Shown here: piece after piece, positions 23,530 to 34,248 of the stretch
Numbering within the stretch: position 1 is the stretch's first letter
Layout of the letters: each line of letters opens with the position of its first letter
Assembly: GCF_000801105.2 (NCBI RefSeq)
Contig: NC_079516.1
Location: 27,813,043 to 27,877,042, forward strand
Length of the DNA: 64,000 bases
Origin: Raphanus sativus
Taxonomy: Eukaryota > Streptophyta > Magnoliopsida > Brassicales > Brassicaceae
Direction of reading: 5' to 3'
Notes under the pieces: generated by a model
Database searches by the model: none
Seen by the model: only the letters and a program-made list of their open reading frames with translations
What the model was told of the DNA's origin: nothing
Program-made: the position numbers and the translations under genes

Positions 23530-24773
23530 TCTCCCATATATTTTCGATCAAATCAAGTTTTAATTGAGTATGGATTGGTGTATCCCGAATTTGTTGAGCG
23601 ACCTAATCAACGTTATCGAATTGCTGAGTAGGCATCTTGACGCAAAAAGAAATATCGGCATCTTGAAACGTTTCATCTGGACTCTGTGTACGTCGTTCAT
23701 CTTCCACTATCATATTATGGAGTATTATACATGCTCTCATAATATTTGCTATCTTCGATTTATCCCATAAATTAGATGGATTCTTAATGACGGTGAATCG
23801 AGCTTGCAAGACTCCAAAAGCACGCTCAACATCTTTCCGGACAGATTCTTGTTTTTTAGCAAATAATTTGTTTTTATCTCCTTGTGGTAGTCGGATAGAT
23901 TTAATAAATGTGGCCCACTCCGGATAATACCATCGGTGAGATAGTAGGTGTAATTGTACTCCCTTCCGTTGACAGTGAAGTCGACTCCCGGAGCTCTTCC
24001 ATAAATAATATCATCAAAAACAGGAGATCGATCAAGAACATTGAGATCGTTCGTAGTACCTGGAGCTCCAAAAAAGGTGTGCCATATCCAGAGGTCGTAA
24101 GAAGCTACGGCCTCCAACACAATGGTTGGTTTATCGGTTCCTCGTGAATACATACCTTTCCAGTTGGAGGGGCAATTCTTCCACTGCCAATGCATACAGT
24201 CGATGCTTCTAATCATCCCGGGGAATCCACGCTCTTCTCCGATATGTAGTAGTCTTTCAAGATCTTCTGATGTTGGACGTCTTAATTATTCTTCGCCAAA
24301 CAATTGGATAATTGCGGCGGTAAACTTGTACAAACATTTTCGAGCTGTTGTTTCACCAAGTCGCACATATTCGTCTACCGTATCCGCCCCACCACCATAT
24401 GCTAATTGACGAATGGCTGCCGTGCATTTTTGGAGCGCTGATAGACTTGACCTTCCGACCGCATCTTGTGTTTCAGCAAAATATTCTACTTCCGTAGAGA
24501 GACGATGCACAATAAGCAAGAAAATGACTTACTCATACGAAACCGGCGACGGAATATATTGGAAGGGTATGTAGGAGTTTCAGAAAAATAATCATTCCAG
24601 AGTTTGATGTTGCCTTCTTCTCGATTTCTCTCAATAAAAATACGTTTTCTTCGCTCTTTCGGTTCAACAATAATATCTGGGATTTGTAATAATTCATCAA
24701 ACAGGGATTCAAATTCAGCATCATCATCATTATTTGGTTGGTAATGATAATGATAATGAGATGAAGAAGACAT
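23530..24773 (-). pseudogene. Harbinger DDE transposase, broken
   Basis: It starts at ATG 24773 with a His/Tyr-rich N terminus. The helix-turn-helix area FRRRFRM is near 24540. The DDE domain follows: SIDCMHWQWKNCP (first Asp, near 24200), GTTNDLNVL (second Asp, near 24040), and VERAFGVLQARF (Glu) near 23800, the last only after a shift. Lesions seen are a one-base loss near 24525, an in-frame TAA near 24285, and shifts near 23920 and 23810. The family is the plant nuclease-like DDE_Tnp_4 type. It cannot make an active enzyme. Confidence 0.85.
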
Positions 24774-25108
24774 TTTGGTTTGAAAATGGAAGCAAATATT
24801 TAAAGAGGTTGTAGAAGAGGTTGTAGAAAAGGTTGCTTTGTATATGTGTAATGATCGAACCATACTCATATTTATAGAGACTGATATTTTTCTTATACAT
24901 CTTGTGATGTTTTCATAGTACATATGCATCACGGATTCATTAAAAGAAAGCATCACGGGTTCATAGTACAAAGAAAGCATCACGAGTTCATTACAAGAAA
25001 GTTTTAGAGTTGACATTACAATACCCGTGACTGACCAGTTCACTTAAACCTTACAATACAAACAAAGCATCACGGGTTTACAATACCCATTACAATACAA
25101 AGAAAGCG

Positions 25109-25537
25109 TCACTTAAACATTACCACCAAACCTAATACAACTAAAACAATGACCAATACACAAGTAACCTTCTCAAACTGATTGGTTAAACCTGCATTCT
25201 TGTTACCTAGCTCAGCTACTATCATCTCAAGATTACCCAACTTCTGATCAGTATCATTGTCACTTATTAAGGTAAGAGCATCAACCTTCTCGGCGAGCTG
25301 AAGTATGTGTCTATCTGTTTCTCTCATCTCCTCCATGACTGCGTCATCCCACCATTTCCATACATGGCAATCTCCATCGTTTCGATTCGCACAGGTGTAG
25401 AACCTTCTACGTGGATCAATCTTTGTGTAAGAGGTTGCGATATGAGGTTGACCTCCGCAGTAACAGCTCTGCGGGAATCCGAACTCGACCTCAGGTTGTG
25501 GCGGATACTGTCGATAGCTGAGCTCTTCTTGCTCCAT
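25109..25537 (-). CDS. GRF zinc-finger protein with C-terminal TM segment
   Basis: 142 codons with no lesion. The core is SCYCGGQPHIATSYTKIDPRR followed by RFYTCANRNDGDCHVWKWWDD (residues about 24-65), a GRF-type zinc finger with Cys-x-Cys-Gly and the later Cys pair. A coiled-coil-like stretch follows, then a hydrophobic C-terminal helix (VLVIVLVVLGLVVMF), so it is probably membrane anchored. It resembles the At4g04775-like group of small plant GRF proteins. It lies between the two Harbinger genes on the same strand. The ATG at 25537 is the last of three repeated MEQEEL-type starts; the two upstream ones run into stops. Its role in the transposon is unknown. Confidence 0.75.
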   Translation of the reverse strand: MEQEELSYRQYPPQPEVEFGFPQSCYCGGQPHIATSYTKIDPRRRFYTCANRNDGDCHVWKWWDDAVMEEMRETDRHILQLAEKVDALTLISDNDTDQKLGNLEMIVAELGNKNAGLTNQFEKVTCVLVIVLVVLGLVVMFK

Positions 25538-25969
25538 ACTGTCTCTCTACAGCTGCTCTTCTTGCTCCATAAGATTGCGGCTGAGCTCTTCTTGATCCAT
25601 ACGAATAAGATCATCCGTTTCGCTATAGGGACCATCCACGGTTGCGCTATAGCCACTGTCAAGAGATGGCTGGCTGTAGCTATGTAGTCCCATATCTTAT
25701 TTAACCTGCAAATAGCAAAGACATAATATAAATAACCAGACAGGAATAATATAGATAAAGTGAAGAGGTTCAAATGATAGAGTAATCTCTTGACATAATA
25801 ATATAGCAAGGACATAATATAAATAACAATGAAACAGATTTTTATTAAACGATAAAGTGAAGCAACCATGAACTACATTGAAGCAAAGCAACCAGGAACT
25901 ACATTCAAACGATAGATTAATTTAAGACATTCAAGCAAAGCAACCAGGAACTACATTCAAACGAGATGA

Positions 25970-26869
25970 TCAGAAATACAGGGCTAGTAGCTTATTCTTG
26001 ACAACTTCTTCAGCTTCAGATAGAGGTTCTTTTTTATTTAGGAGAGTGTCTAGTATAGCCAGTTTGGAGAGCTTCTCCTTCTTCTCCAAATCCTCCTTCT
26101 TGATCTCCCAAATGTCCTTGTAATCAGCATGAGCCTTCCCTTGACGATTATTCCTTCTGGCTTTCGCAGCCTTGATACCTTCAGGCCTTATCTGATCCAT
26201 ACCAACTTCGGAGCTTGAAGCTTGGGTGTCTTTCTCAGCATTTTTCCTCTTGGCAGTGGCAATGGTGATAGTGGCTTTAATAGTGTTGAGTGAAAGCCAT
26301 TTCTGCTCATGCCTCAACACACACCATGCATGCTCAAGGTTGAACTTGACGTCATGATCCCTAAAGAAGATATCATGAGCCTTTTTCAGAAGATCAGTCT
26401 CATTCTGACCACTGCTTTACTGTCTCTCTGCAGCTGCAAAGGCGGCGCAGAACTTGTTAGTGAGTTCATTGATCTTCTGCCACCTCTGCTTGCAGTTTTG
26501 ATGAGACCTCTTATCACCCCTCGCTGTAGCATGAGGACTTGCATCATAATATTCTCCTACGCGTCTCCAGAAGGTTCCGTACTTTTGATCATTTCCGACT
26601 ATGGTGTCTTTCGATGTGTTTAGCCACGCACTGATCAAGACCTCGTCATCGGCTGGGGACCACTTATTTCTCTTCCCACGCTTCACTGGTGTGTCTTGAG
26701 TTGGAGGTGGAGCTTGCTGTGAACTGAAAGGGGAGATTTCTGAAGCGCCAGAGTTTACACTAGAATGGTAACTTTCATAAGGAAAGTTACCATGTGCAAT
26801 GCTTTCATCTTGACTGGTTAGCAAGCCTACATAGCTAGAGGACTGACTATGTGGATGACTTGAATCCAT
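25970..26869 (-). pseudogene. Harbinger ORF1, Myb/NAM-associated protein
   Basis: The frame runs from ATG 26869 (MDSSHPHSQSSSY) through a Ser/Pro-rich leader, then a trihelix/Myb-like segment (KWSPADDEVLISAWLNTSKD ... FWRRVGEYY ... CKQRWQKIN, near 26470-26680), to a Lys/Glu-rich C-terminal NAM-associated domain that ends at 25970. One in-frame TAA (26419-26417) separates the two halves. Everything after it stays in frame, so this is a single-lesion pseudogene. In Harbinger systems ORF1 is the DNA-binding partner needed with the transposase. Plant annotations often call such genes glutathione S-transferase T3-like, which is misleading. Confidence 0.82.
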
Positions 26870-26989
26870 AAGAACAGAGAAGAGAGTGAAGAAGAGAAAC
26901 CGTTGTGGTAACTGGTTTGGATAGAATAGGGGAGGATGGTTGGCGTTAAATAAGCTCATCTCAAGCATAATAAGTTCCAGTAATAAAGT

Positions 26990-28110
26990 CTAACGCTAAC
27001 CCACCAAGGTCTAATCAGAAGTAATAACACTTTATTCAACTACAACTACAAAGCTATCAAGTTGCTCTTACAACTTCATTATATTAAAATGGGATTTGGT
27101 TATCAACTACAACTACAAGCTATCAACTAAAACTACAAAACTATCAACTAAAACTACAATGCTACAATTTAATCAACTAAACTACAAAGCTACCAAGTCA
27201 ACTACAAATGAATCAGTTTCGCTAACTAAGAACAGTTACCACTACAGTTGCCAGTACTCGCAATGGTAGCACAACACTTCAATGCACACCAATAACTATA
27301 ACACAGACCAAACATTAATAAACGATTGTAATTTGGTACAAAAGCAGAGCTAACATTAATAACGATTGTAATTTGGTGGATAGATTTGAATGAATAATGT
27401 TTTCAATATTTTCAATATTAATGAATGAATCAGAGTAAATCATGCACGAACAAACTAATCTAATTCAGAAAGAAATCCCCCATGAATAATCTCTAAAGCA
27501 ATATTTAAGACCGCAATGAATCAATCATGTAAATCTCTAAAGCAAACCCTAATTCAGAAACAAATCACCCATGAATAATCTCACCTAAAGCAAACACTAA
27601 TTCTCAAAGAAATCCTTGTTACTAAATATCCATTCGATTATCTGAATTTTTTTTTCAAGATTTTTGACAGAGGAGAAACACGAACAATGCACGAACAAAA
27701 TAATCACAAAAAACAATCATATCATCGCAACAAAATCACCTAAATCTCTAAACGGAGGAGAAACATGTACCTTGTTTAGATTACAATCGGCGGACGAGAG
27801 GATTTCGATGAGGACAATCAACGAGAGGACCCAGAGAGAGAGACGGAAGAGATCGATTCAGAATGGAGAGAAGACGGAAGAGATCGATTCAGAACGGAGG
27901 ACGGAACAGATCGATTCAGAACGGAGAGAAGATCGACATGAAATCGCCGTCGAGAGAGTTCGAGACAAGAAGAAAAAGAGAAGAACAGGAGAGAGAGACT
28001 CGTCTGTCGGGGTGAAAAAAACAAATATTTTTTGGGCCCGACACGTGCCCACTTTAGGACCAACCCGGACACTTCTTAGCTAAGGCCCGTTTGCAAAGGT
28101 TTTTGGTCTT
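26990..28110. other. Right noncoding part of the Harbinger element
   Basis: A/T-rich with short CTACAA and TATCAAC repeats. 27840-27930 has three to four tandem units of GAGATCGATTCAGAACGGA. No gene. Confidence 0.6.
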
Positions 28111-30751
28111 TTTCATTTTTCTTTCGACCCAATAAACCTAAGAAATGGGTCTAAGCCCCAGCGATAACCATGCTCTAATGTAATTGATGTTGCTGAGACA
28201 AACGACTTTATTTTGACAAGCCAATGGTATGATTTGGGAAGCGAGGACCCTTTCAAAGGTCTTCCTTTTGAAAACCCCAAAGATCTTATCAAGACACTCG
28301 AGGATTTAGCCTCATCAGCCCTCTCATCAGCAAACAAGCAGAATGAGGTACATGTAGATCACATTATCTGCAAGATTTTCCCATATTTTTTTATCTAGAG
28401 ATGCTTTTAGCTGGTTCAGTAAGTTGCAGCCAAGATCTCTAAATTGTTGGGAAGACATCAAAAGCGCATTCCTAGGTAAATTTTTCAGTGAAGCTGTAGC
28501 AATTCGAAGTAAAAGGTTTGATTACATGATAGACAAGATGATTGAAGATCGTGAGAAAGGAATAATGACTAGTATCAGCGAGCAGAATGAAGATTTTGAA
28601 ACCCCAACAACTCATGTCAAGCAGCCGGACATTCAGGATCAACATGCTTATGAGGATACACAGAGGGACAAACTGAACAGAGGACAGCTGGTCAACCATG
28701 GTACGGTTGAGGATGATGAACAAAATGGATCTGGAGAGCCGATCATAGTAGAAAAAGCTGATACAAGTGATTCGATTTCAGCATCGATCGATATCGGCAC
28801 TTTAGAAATGATCGATACAGACTTGTTTCATCGATCGATACCTCTCGAAATCCCTGATGCTACTGCTGTGAATGCTGGGACAGAACGACAAAGAGCACTC
28901 AGAGACTACAACAGTCCTGAGGATTTTTATGCTAAAAGGTCTGCATTGCGTCGTTCAACATTCCAGAGTTCTGTCCCTGAGCTACCTACTGCATATATCT
29001 CTCTTGTGGGTCAGAATCCTTTTCGTGGTTTTCACTATGAAGATGCCACTAACCACTTAGAGGCATTCGAAGATTTAGCTTCGACCATCAAATGCAATGG
29101 AGTCCCTGAAGACTACTACTTCTGCAAATTATTCTCATATTCTCTTGCTGGAGACGCAGCATGTTGGTTCAGGAAGTTGCCACAAGGATCTGTTACTACC
29201 TGGAAAGACATCACAAACGCATTCCTCAACAACTTTCGATGTGATGCTGCAGCAAATCTAGAGATTGAGAAGAGAGCTATGCTGGAATATATGGTAGAGG
29301 GTGATGGACAACATGAATCTGGAGAGCTGAGCAGAGTAGAAGAAGCCGATATTTGCAACACAAGCTCAACATCGATCGACCCCGCGACCCCAACATCGAT
29401 CGACACTATCACTTCAACATCAATCGACACCAGCATCTCAACATCGATCGACAAAGACGTTTGTTACAGATCGACACCACCCGAAATCCCTGAAAGTTCG
29501 AGTTATTCTCTGGACATTGCAGACTCGACACAGAAGAGCATTGATGTATCAAGTTGTTATCCCAACCAAGATGTAGAAAAAGAGATCACCATGGAAGATT
29601 TCTTGGAGCTAGAAGAATTTTTGGAGATGGAGGATGGAGAACAACTTGGAGACTTGGATTTGAGTGTAGAAGTCACTATGGAAGACTTCATAGATCTGGA
29701 GGAATGGCTTGAGTCGGAACAAAAGCTTGATGACGAGCGGAACACTATGAGGAAAAATTTGGAGACTTCGTCAAAAGCTAGAATCGATCGATACCGACCT
29801 GATGAGATCGATCGACAACCACCCGATAGCATCGATCGACACCCACCCGAGTGCATCGACCGATACCAATGGTTGGACGAGCTACCAGGATACACAGTTG
29901 AGCTGGAACCGATTGAAGTAAGAATGCACGAGTCTGAGACCTCATACCTTGCTGTCCCTGAACATCTAAGACCCATATGCGCAGAAGAAGCTGCTGGGAT
30001 TTGCAAACGAATGAAGAGGATACATGACCCTGTGAAGATTGTGGTTCCCTATGCCGTGGTTGAAGCTGAATCTCCTATACCACCAGATAGAGGTATACAT
30101 CTAGATTCCTGCAATGGAGTATTTAATGATCATCAGCATGTAGTAGCTTCTCAGAGGGAGATGAGGTGTAGAACTGAAGTCGACAAAAGCCTCAGAGAAG
30201 AAGTCTCCATCGACACTGTTCAGAACACATCGATCGATAATATCACTCCACCATCGATCGACATCTACTGGATACCACCGATCGACATCATCAATCTGTC
30301 ATTGATCGACACTACCACTGGTTCATCGATCGATACCAGACGCGAATCAGAGCAGAATGAGTATGAAGTGTGTGGAAATATTTTTGATGGAGATACCACC
30401 ACACGTTCAGACAAGTCTGGGGGAAAGATGATGATGAATTGGAGGAAGAGGAAAAGAACCAAAAGGGATTCCCAGTTATCATTGATTCCTCACTTCTCCG
30501 ATGATGTCAGGAAATTTGGAGCGAGACTACACAAATCTGTGGAAAAGAAGAGGAAAAATTGGAAGAAGCGGAAACGAACCAATGGAGGTTCTCAGTTACC
30601 ATTGACTCCTTACTTTTCAGATTGTGTTAGGACATCCAGAGTGCACAGCAGAAGCTTCTCACAGCCGTTTGCAAAGCTTCGAGCACTCCTTATTGCTGAG
30701 ATGATAGACAAAGGAGAAAAGTCTATGGAGGAGGCTTTCACACAAGAATGA

Positions 30752-32786
30752 TAAAGCCTCAAAGATTGGACATTGAGATTTGTTTTGGAGCATATTCTCA
30801 TTCTCATCCGGACCAAATCAGATCTCCAAATGTCAAGCTAATGACTGAAACTAAGCGCTGAGTGGGAGGAAACCCACTGTTAGTGTTTTATCTATGTTAG
30901 GTTACTGGAGAAGATTCATGGAAGAAGCATTGATATACCAATATCGACCAATGGTTGCAAACATTGGTCGACAGAGCATCACTAGCATCGATCGATCGCC
31001 ACTTAATTGTGTTGATCGATAGAGCATCAAGAGTATCGATCACCACTTAACTGTGTTGGTCAATATTCACATCAAAGTTAGGTATACTGTTTTTCCTTGT
31101 TAATTATTGTCCTTATGATTTATTCTCCCACCAAACTTAGACTGTATAACACTGGTAACAGTGTTGTTTAAGTCTAGGGGAGGTCGTACTAATATTATAA
31201 TTTAGATTAGTTATTTAGAATAGGGACCCGAGTAAACGATTGCCATAATATCGACCGACGAGAAGAAGTCGTTATCGATCGACATAACCAAATCTGCCAC
31301 GACCGATGACAACACATTTACATCGATCAACATCTATTCCGGTCAGGTATTTCGTTCTAACTTGTTAAATTGAGTACTTATGGTTTATTTCTTACCAATC
31401 TTCGACTTGATAACACCATTATAGTGTTATTTAAGTCTGGGGGAGGTTCTACTGATATTGTGTTTTAGTTAGTGAAAAAAAAAAGATCCAAGTAAACGAT
31501 TGCTTAGCACATCGCCTGATGAGACCAGCTCGATATCGATCGCCTGCACTTCATATCACACGATCGATTGTCTCTTCATTGTGTCAAACGATCTCTCTAG
31601 CCATCGACTGATGAGACCATGTCGATATCGTTCGACAGTTTTTCATCTTCAACAATCGATTGATACTTCATTGTGTCGATCGACACAGACATCGGCGAAC
31701 TGGTATATCGTTCTAACTTGTTAACTTTCGTAATTATGCTTTATGTTTTTCATACCACCGACTGTGTTACACTGGGACAGTGTAATTTAAGTCTGGGGGG
31801 ATTACTAATAGTTATTTAAAACGTTTTCAAAAAAGTTTTTATTGAGTCAAGAAGGGGATATAATCTTAATCGATTTACTACTTGTCATCTAACCACTCTT
31901 TAGACCAGTCTTAGACTTACTGATTGCAGAAGTACTAGATATACTAAAGTGGATCAACCTGTCAACTATGTTTGCACTTGCTGAAATTGTTTGAAGGAAC
32001 CAAAGCTGACCTCCAACCTAATACTGACTTGATTTGCTTATCTTGGGGCTTGGTAACCATTGGATCGGAATCCTCCAGCAAGTCTGGAAGGTAAAAAGTC
32101 TATGTGTTTCTGGTTCCCTTCCTTCTCTCTCTTCGGCATCTCAAGATCTAAGTTTATAAAGAAAAGATTGATATGATTTCTTGAGAGGCAGAGGGATAGG
32201 TAAATTACCTGCGACCCCATTATTCTAAATCTTAAGGATGATCACACATTGTGGAAACGAGGGATAGGTAAATTACCTGTGACCCCATTATTCGCTACAC
32301 TTTGTCAAAATGTATGGGTTACCAATGCAATGTCAATGAGATAGACTAGATGACCTGTGTTGGTATTGAAACCTGTTTAAACTGAAACTAATAAGAGATT
32401 CAGAGAAGAGAGATGAGAGGAGAAAGGGATCAGAGAAGACTACCTGTGTGTTCAGAAACTTGTTTGAGTTGAATCCATGTGTCCTTTGATCGATACTCCC
32501 AAGGTAAAGCCTACACTTTTATTTTTATGCAAGAAATGAGGTTAGTAGAGGGGATTGTCAAACAGGATCTGTTAGGTTGTGGAACTAGTGGAATCTGGTT
32601 GCTATACTAGGATATTGTATAATGTGCTTCTAAGGTTAGGATGTTTAATGATTTGGTTTGCACTACTAGAGAGATGATGAACTGAGTTTTTAAAATCCTT
32701 CGAGTCCCTGCTGTTTTGAAACTCTTTCAGAGAGACTGTCTGTTGGTTTTGCTTGAGGACAAGCAAAAGGATAAGTTTCGGGGAGT
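30752..32786 (+). other. 3' untranslated region of SID-repeat element
   Basis: It contains three diverged direct repeats of about 260-330 bp, each ending in a purine tract AAGTCTGGGGGAG (near 31168, 31434 and 31790) and each holding TCGATCGA words. A 65-bp direct repeat with GGATAGGTAAATTACCTG occurs near 32195 and 32258. It ends with a GCTTGAGGACAAGC hairpin and the terminal purine tract before the 3' LTR. No reading frame is recognised. Confidence 0.75.
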
Positions 32787-34243
32787 TGATATACCATGGA
32801 TTTTACCCATTTTTACCCATGGTATATAAGTGTTTTAGATACTATTTACTATGTATTGGAGTCTATTGTCTATTTAGAGTATTTACAGGTTCAGGGATGA
32901 TTTGGAGAAATATGGTGATTTTGGTGCCTTTTGGAGTCTTTCGCAGTGCATAACTGCACAGACGATTCAGATGTTTAGCTCTCGATGGAGACCTTTCCAC
33001 CGTTGGATTTTGCCCATCTTTTGCCACAAGATAGAGCTTTGAGTTAGCTTTCCAATTCCACCGGTCTAAGGTCAATCCGCATCCTGTAGCAGAAGTTATG
33101 CCTGTCTTACTGAAGAGTGATCAGTCTGCTTCGTGAGAGGAAGCTGTCGAGAAGAGGATTGTATGTCGATCGATGCAACAGAGTGCATGTCGATCGACAG
33201 GGACATCAGAATGTGGGCTGAGTATATTTTGTGACCAACTGAAGCCCAGGAGTCACCACAAAGTTACCAAAATACCCTTGACGATCAGAAACCCTATTTA
33301 TGTTATTTCTAAGCCAATGTTGACGGCTACGCTTTCTTTGCTATCTTATTTTCATTGTTTTCTCTTAGGAGAGAAGGGAGGAACTCCTTGAGAGTCCTCC
33401 TGGAACTCCTTTGCTTTTGGTTTATTTTATCTATTGCATTTTCATCTATTCATCTATGATTTCTGTGACAAACTTCATGTCTGAATAGATCCAACTGTTA
33501 GATCTATGGTTCATATAGGTTTGTGGGATTAGCCCCAAACTATACTTGCTAAGTTGTGATATTCATCAAATTGATTGAACTCAATGCTTGTTCTAGATTA
33601 GCTAACTAGAACATAGATCATTAGGATCTTTGATTATCTTGAATTATCCATTTGAGCTTGCATGTCTCCCGTTGAGAAGAACGACAGTTCCTCCTTGAGA
33701 CCTTGTGGTCATATTCGGCTCGCGCCTAGGCAGATCTAGAAGCCGTCGATCGATATCCCGACAGGTGAATCGATCGGCGCTGCGAAAGGTGTATCGCTCG
33801 ATATCTCAAAAGGATATCGACCGACTCTTTTTCTGTGTCATCATGCGAAAGGTATGGCCAGAGATCTAGATAATATAACCAGTGATTTATCACATATGTT
33901 AAGCGGCTGAGATCTATAGTATCATGCAAGCAACTTGTTAGGCATTTATAGATATTATAATCCCCAATACCTGAATAGAAGCCCTAGATCTAGCAACCAT
34001 CCTTCCATCAAACAACTCCTTGCCAAGCTGAACAATTATATTGTTCATCTTGTTTAGTGTTTTATTTTATTTACTGCTTTACAATATTCATTTACCGCTT
34101 TATAAACTATTAGCCTAGCTTAATCTTATAACTATTAGATCTAGTGTGTGCCTTAGCTCCTTGTGGATTCGATCCCTAAGTACTATAACTTGACCTCTTT
34201 TGATGAGAGTAATTCACTCCTTAGGGTAATTTGAGTGATATCA
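32787..34243 (+). repeat. 3' LTR of SID-repeat element
   Basis: 1457 bp. It matches 20933-22376 with few substitutions. The terminal GATATCA is followed by the CCCTT duplication. Confidence 0.92.
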
Positions 34244-34248
34244 CCCTT

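Larger units (their letters stand above)
23148..28175 (-). mobile_element. PIF/Harbinger DNA transposon with three genes
   Basis: It is flanked by TAA at 23145-23147 and 28176-28178. The right end read inward is GAGCATGGTTATCGCTGGGG. The left end (TGCTCATTGCTAGG) is similar but shortened. All three genes run on the minus strand: ORF1 with a Myb/SANT-type domain, a GRF zinc-finger gene, and a DDE transposase with several lesions. It sits in the gag-like frame of the host LTR element. Confidence 0.82.
22507..30751 (+). pseudogene. Gag-like protein with SID repeats, disrupted
   Basis: The frame starts at ATG 22507 with a TGA as its fourth codon (22516-22518). It runs to 23147, where the Harbinger element enters, and continues in exactly the same frame from 28179. 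It shifts near 28390 and then stays open to 30751 (775 codons from 28424). Two gag-type domains are visible. The first is degraded (GLPFENPKDLIKTLEDLASS at 28260-28320, then WEDIKSAFLGKFF). The second is complete (FEDLASTIKCNGVPEDYY, then AACWFRKLPQ and WKDITNAFLNNF, 29030-29250). The rest is low complexity with many SID/SIDR/SIDT motifs coded by TCGATCGA. No CCHC knuckle or protease is seen. Confidence 0.75.
20933..34243 (+). mobile_element. Non-autonomous LTR element with SID-repeat gag
   Basis: LTRs at 20933-22376 (1444 bp) and 32787-34243 (1457 bp) start TGATATACC and end GATATCA. The perfect duplication CCCTT flanks them (20928-20932 and 34244-34248). The primer site TGGCGCCGTTGCCGGGGA follows the 5' LTR at 22381, as in Athila and related plant gypsy elements. 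A purine tract (TTTCGGGGAGT) precedes the 3' LTR. The interior encodes only a long gag-like protein. No RT, RNase H or integrase is present, so movement would need a helper element. A 5-kb Harbinger transposon interrupts it. Confidence 0.88.

Noticed and set aside
28424..30751. A host gene with an unknown SID-repeat protein
   Set aside because: It lies between a primer site and a purine tract inside matched LTRs and contains gag-type domains, so it belongs to the retroelement.
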